Source: Ruthenibacterium sp. (lineage in GTDB: Bacteria > Bacillota > Clostridia > Oscillospirales > Ruminococcaceae). From it: a stretch of 5,614 bases of DNA. Location of the stretch: the NCBI GenBank assembly GCA_020025255.1, contig JAHHSK010000086.1:1-5614 (forward strand). The letters run 5' to 3'. Position 1 is the first letter of the stretch. Each line of letters begins with the position of its first letter. A program made the translations under genes and the position numbers. Shown here piece by piece: positions 5,017-5,614 of the stretch. The notes beneath the pieces are model-generated. The model did no database searches and was not told the DNA's origin. It saw nothing but the letters and a program-made list of their open reading frames with translations.

Positions 5017-5614
5017 ATTTGCCGATTGGGATTTCGGGACAATTCTTGGTCCGCATTGCGTAGATCGCTTCCAATTCCTGCAGAACATCCTCTTTTTTGC
5101 GAATGAGTCCTTGAAAGTGGCTCACAAGCAAAAGAGAGGAACGCAGGCTTTTCAGCAGATCGATCTCATCTTTTAAAAGCTGCGCATTATATCCATAGTG
5201 ATTATGATACATCTTGCAGTAAAGGGCATCGCCGACAAACGCATAGGTTTCATCTACTTCCAAGCCAAGGCTGCCTTTAGCGTGGCTGGAAGGCAGGGGA
5301 AAAATGCGAACGTTCCCCATGGTGATCGGCTCGGTAACAATGTGCATGCTGCACACAGCATCCGTCCCTTTGGGAAGATGATGATAGGTTTCTTTCGACA
5401 GATAGATTTCTTCGGCGGCAATCCTGCCGATATTGCCGATATGATCGGGATGAAAATGCGACAGAACCACATGATAGCTTCCCTTCAGTGACGAAATAGG
5501 GGTCTGCCCATTCCCAACATCATAAAGCCAGACAGCATTGTTTTCCTGAATGATCCCAATATCAGCGGAAAGGGGATCCTTGCATGCTTGGATGTAACTG
5601 ATTTTTTCGTTTAC
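5015..5614 (-). CDS. Metallo-beta-lactamase-fold hydrolase, 5' end missing
   Basis: A zinc- or iron-dependent hydrolase fold; the substrate is not evident. The frame is open to the right edge, giving 199 visible residues. The visible beginning, with SADIGIIQENNAVWLYDVGNG (split here as strands 1 and 2), is typical of the N-terminus of this fold, so only a few residues are probably missing. Metal ligands, numbered from the first visible residue: HFHPDH (53-58) gives H53, H55, D57, H58; H111 in LPSSHAKGS; D129 in FVGDALY; H166 in LLVSHF. All five standard fold motifs are intact, so it should be active. The hydrophilic C-terminus KNCPEIPIGK follows a helix. The GTG at 5470 is not the start, because it would remove the first two strands. 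It is convergent with the maturase gene and shares its terminator; nothing shows a functional tie. Confidence 0.9.
   Translation of the reverse strand, partial: VNEKISYIQACKDPLSADIGIIQENNAVWLYDVGNGQTPISSLKGSYHVVLSHFHPDHIGNIGRIAAEEIYLSKETYHHLPKGTDAVCSMHIVTEPITMGNVRIFPLPSSHAKGSLGLEVDETYAFVGDALYCKMYHNHYGYNAQLLKDEIDLLKSLRSSLLLVSHFQGLIRKKEDVLQELEAIYAMRTKNCPEIPIGK

Noticed and set aside
5254..5472. Alternative minus-strand frame inside the hydrolase gene
   Set aside because: Out of frame with the intact metal-binding motifs; a shadow of the real gene.

Overview
The window looks like chromosome from an anaerobic member of the Clostridia. The grounds are a Cys-type anaerobic sulfatase-maturase radical SAM enzyme whose cysteine register matches the Clostridium perfringens enzyme as I recall it, strong AGGAGG-like ribosome binding sites, GTG and possibly TTG starts, roughly balanced base composition in genes with very AT-rich promoters, and a two-gene short-chain CHR transporter. 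There are no insertion sequences, tRNAs, rRNAs or CRISPR repeats. Taxonomy below class level cannot be fixed from this.

Left part, minus strand: a neurotransmitter:sodium symporter (NSS/SNF) gene runs off the left edge without its 3' end. It has a good promoter and a leader of about 97 nt containing a three-tier inverted repeat. Upstream of it on the same strand lies a LysR-type regulator with a CysL-like effector domain.

Middle: the regulator is divergent from a pair of short CHR-family (chromate-transporter-family) genes. The two promoters in the 107-bp gap physically overlap, the usual layout for LysR autorepression and control of the divergent operon. The two CHR genes overlap by one base (TAATG). 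The lysine-rich end of the first carries an in-phase A AAA AAG heptamer, and the second gene lies in the -1 frame, so a fused product is formally possible.

Right part: 57 bp after the CHR pair, with its own consensus-like promoter, sits a complete anaerobic sulfatase-maturating-enzyme-like radical SAM/SPASM protein with all eleven expected cluster cysteines and the catalytic Asp. A 15-bp bidirectional terminator separates it from a convergent metallo-beta-lactamase-fold hydrolase gene that is cut by the right edge.

Working together: a CysL-like LysR regulator, a CHR oxyanion-type transporter pair and a sulfatase maturase are compatible with sulfur-oxyanion handling (release of sulfate from sulfate esters and movement of the oxyanion). 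This link is inferred from gene order and family knowledge only; no sulfatase gene is visible in the window.
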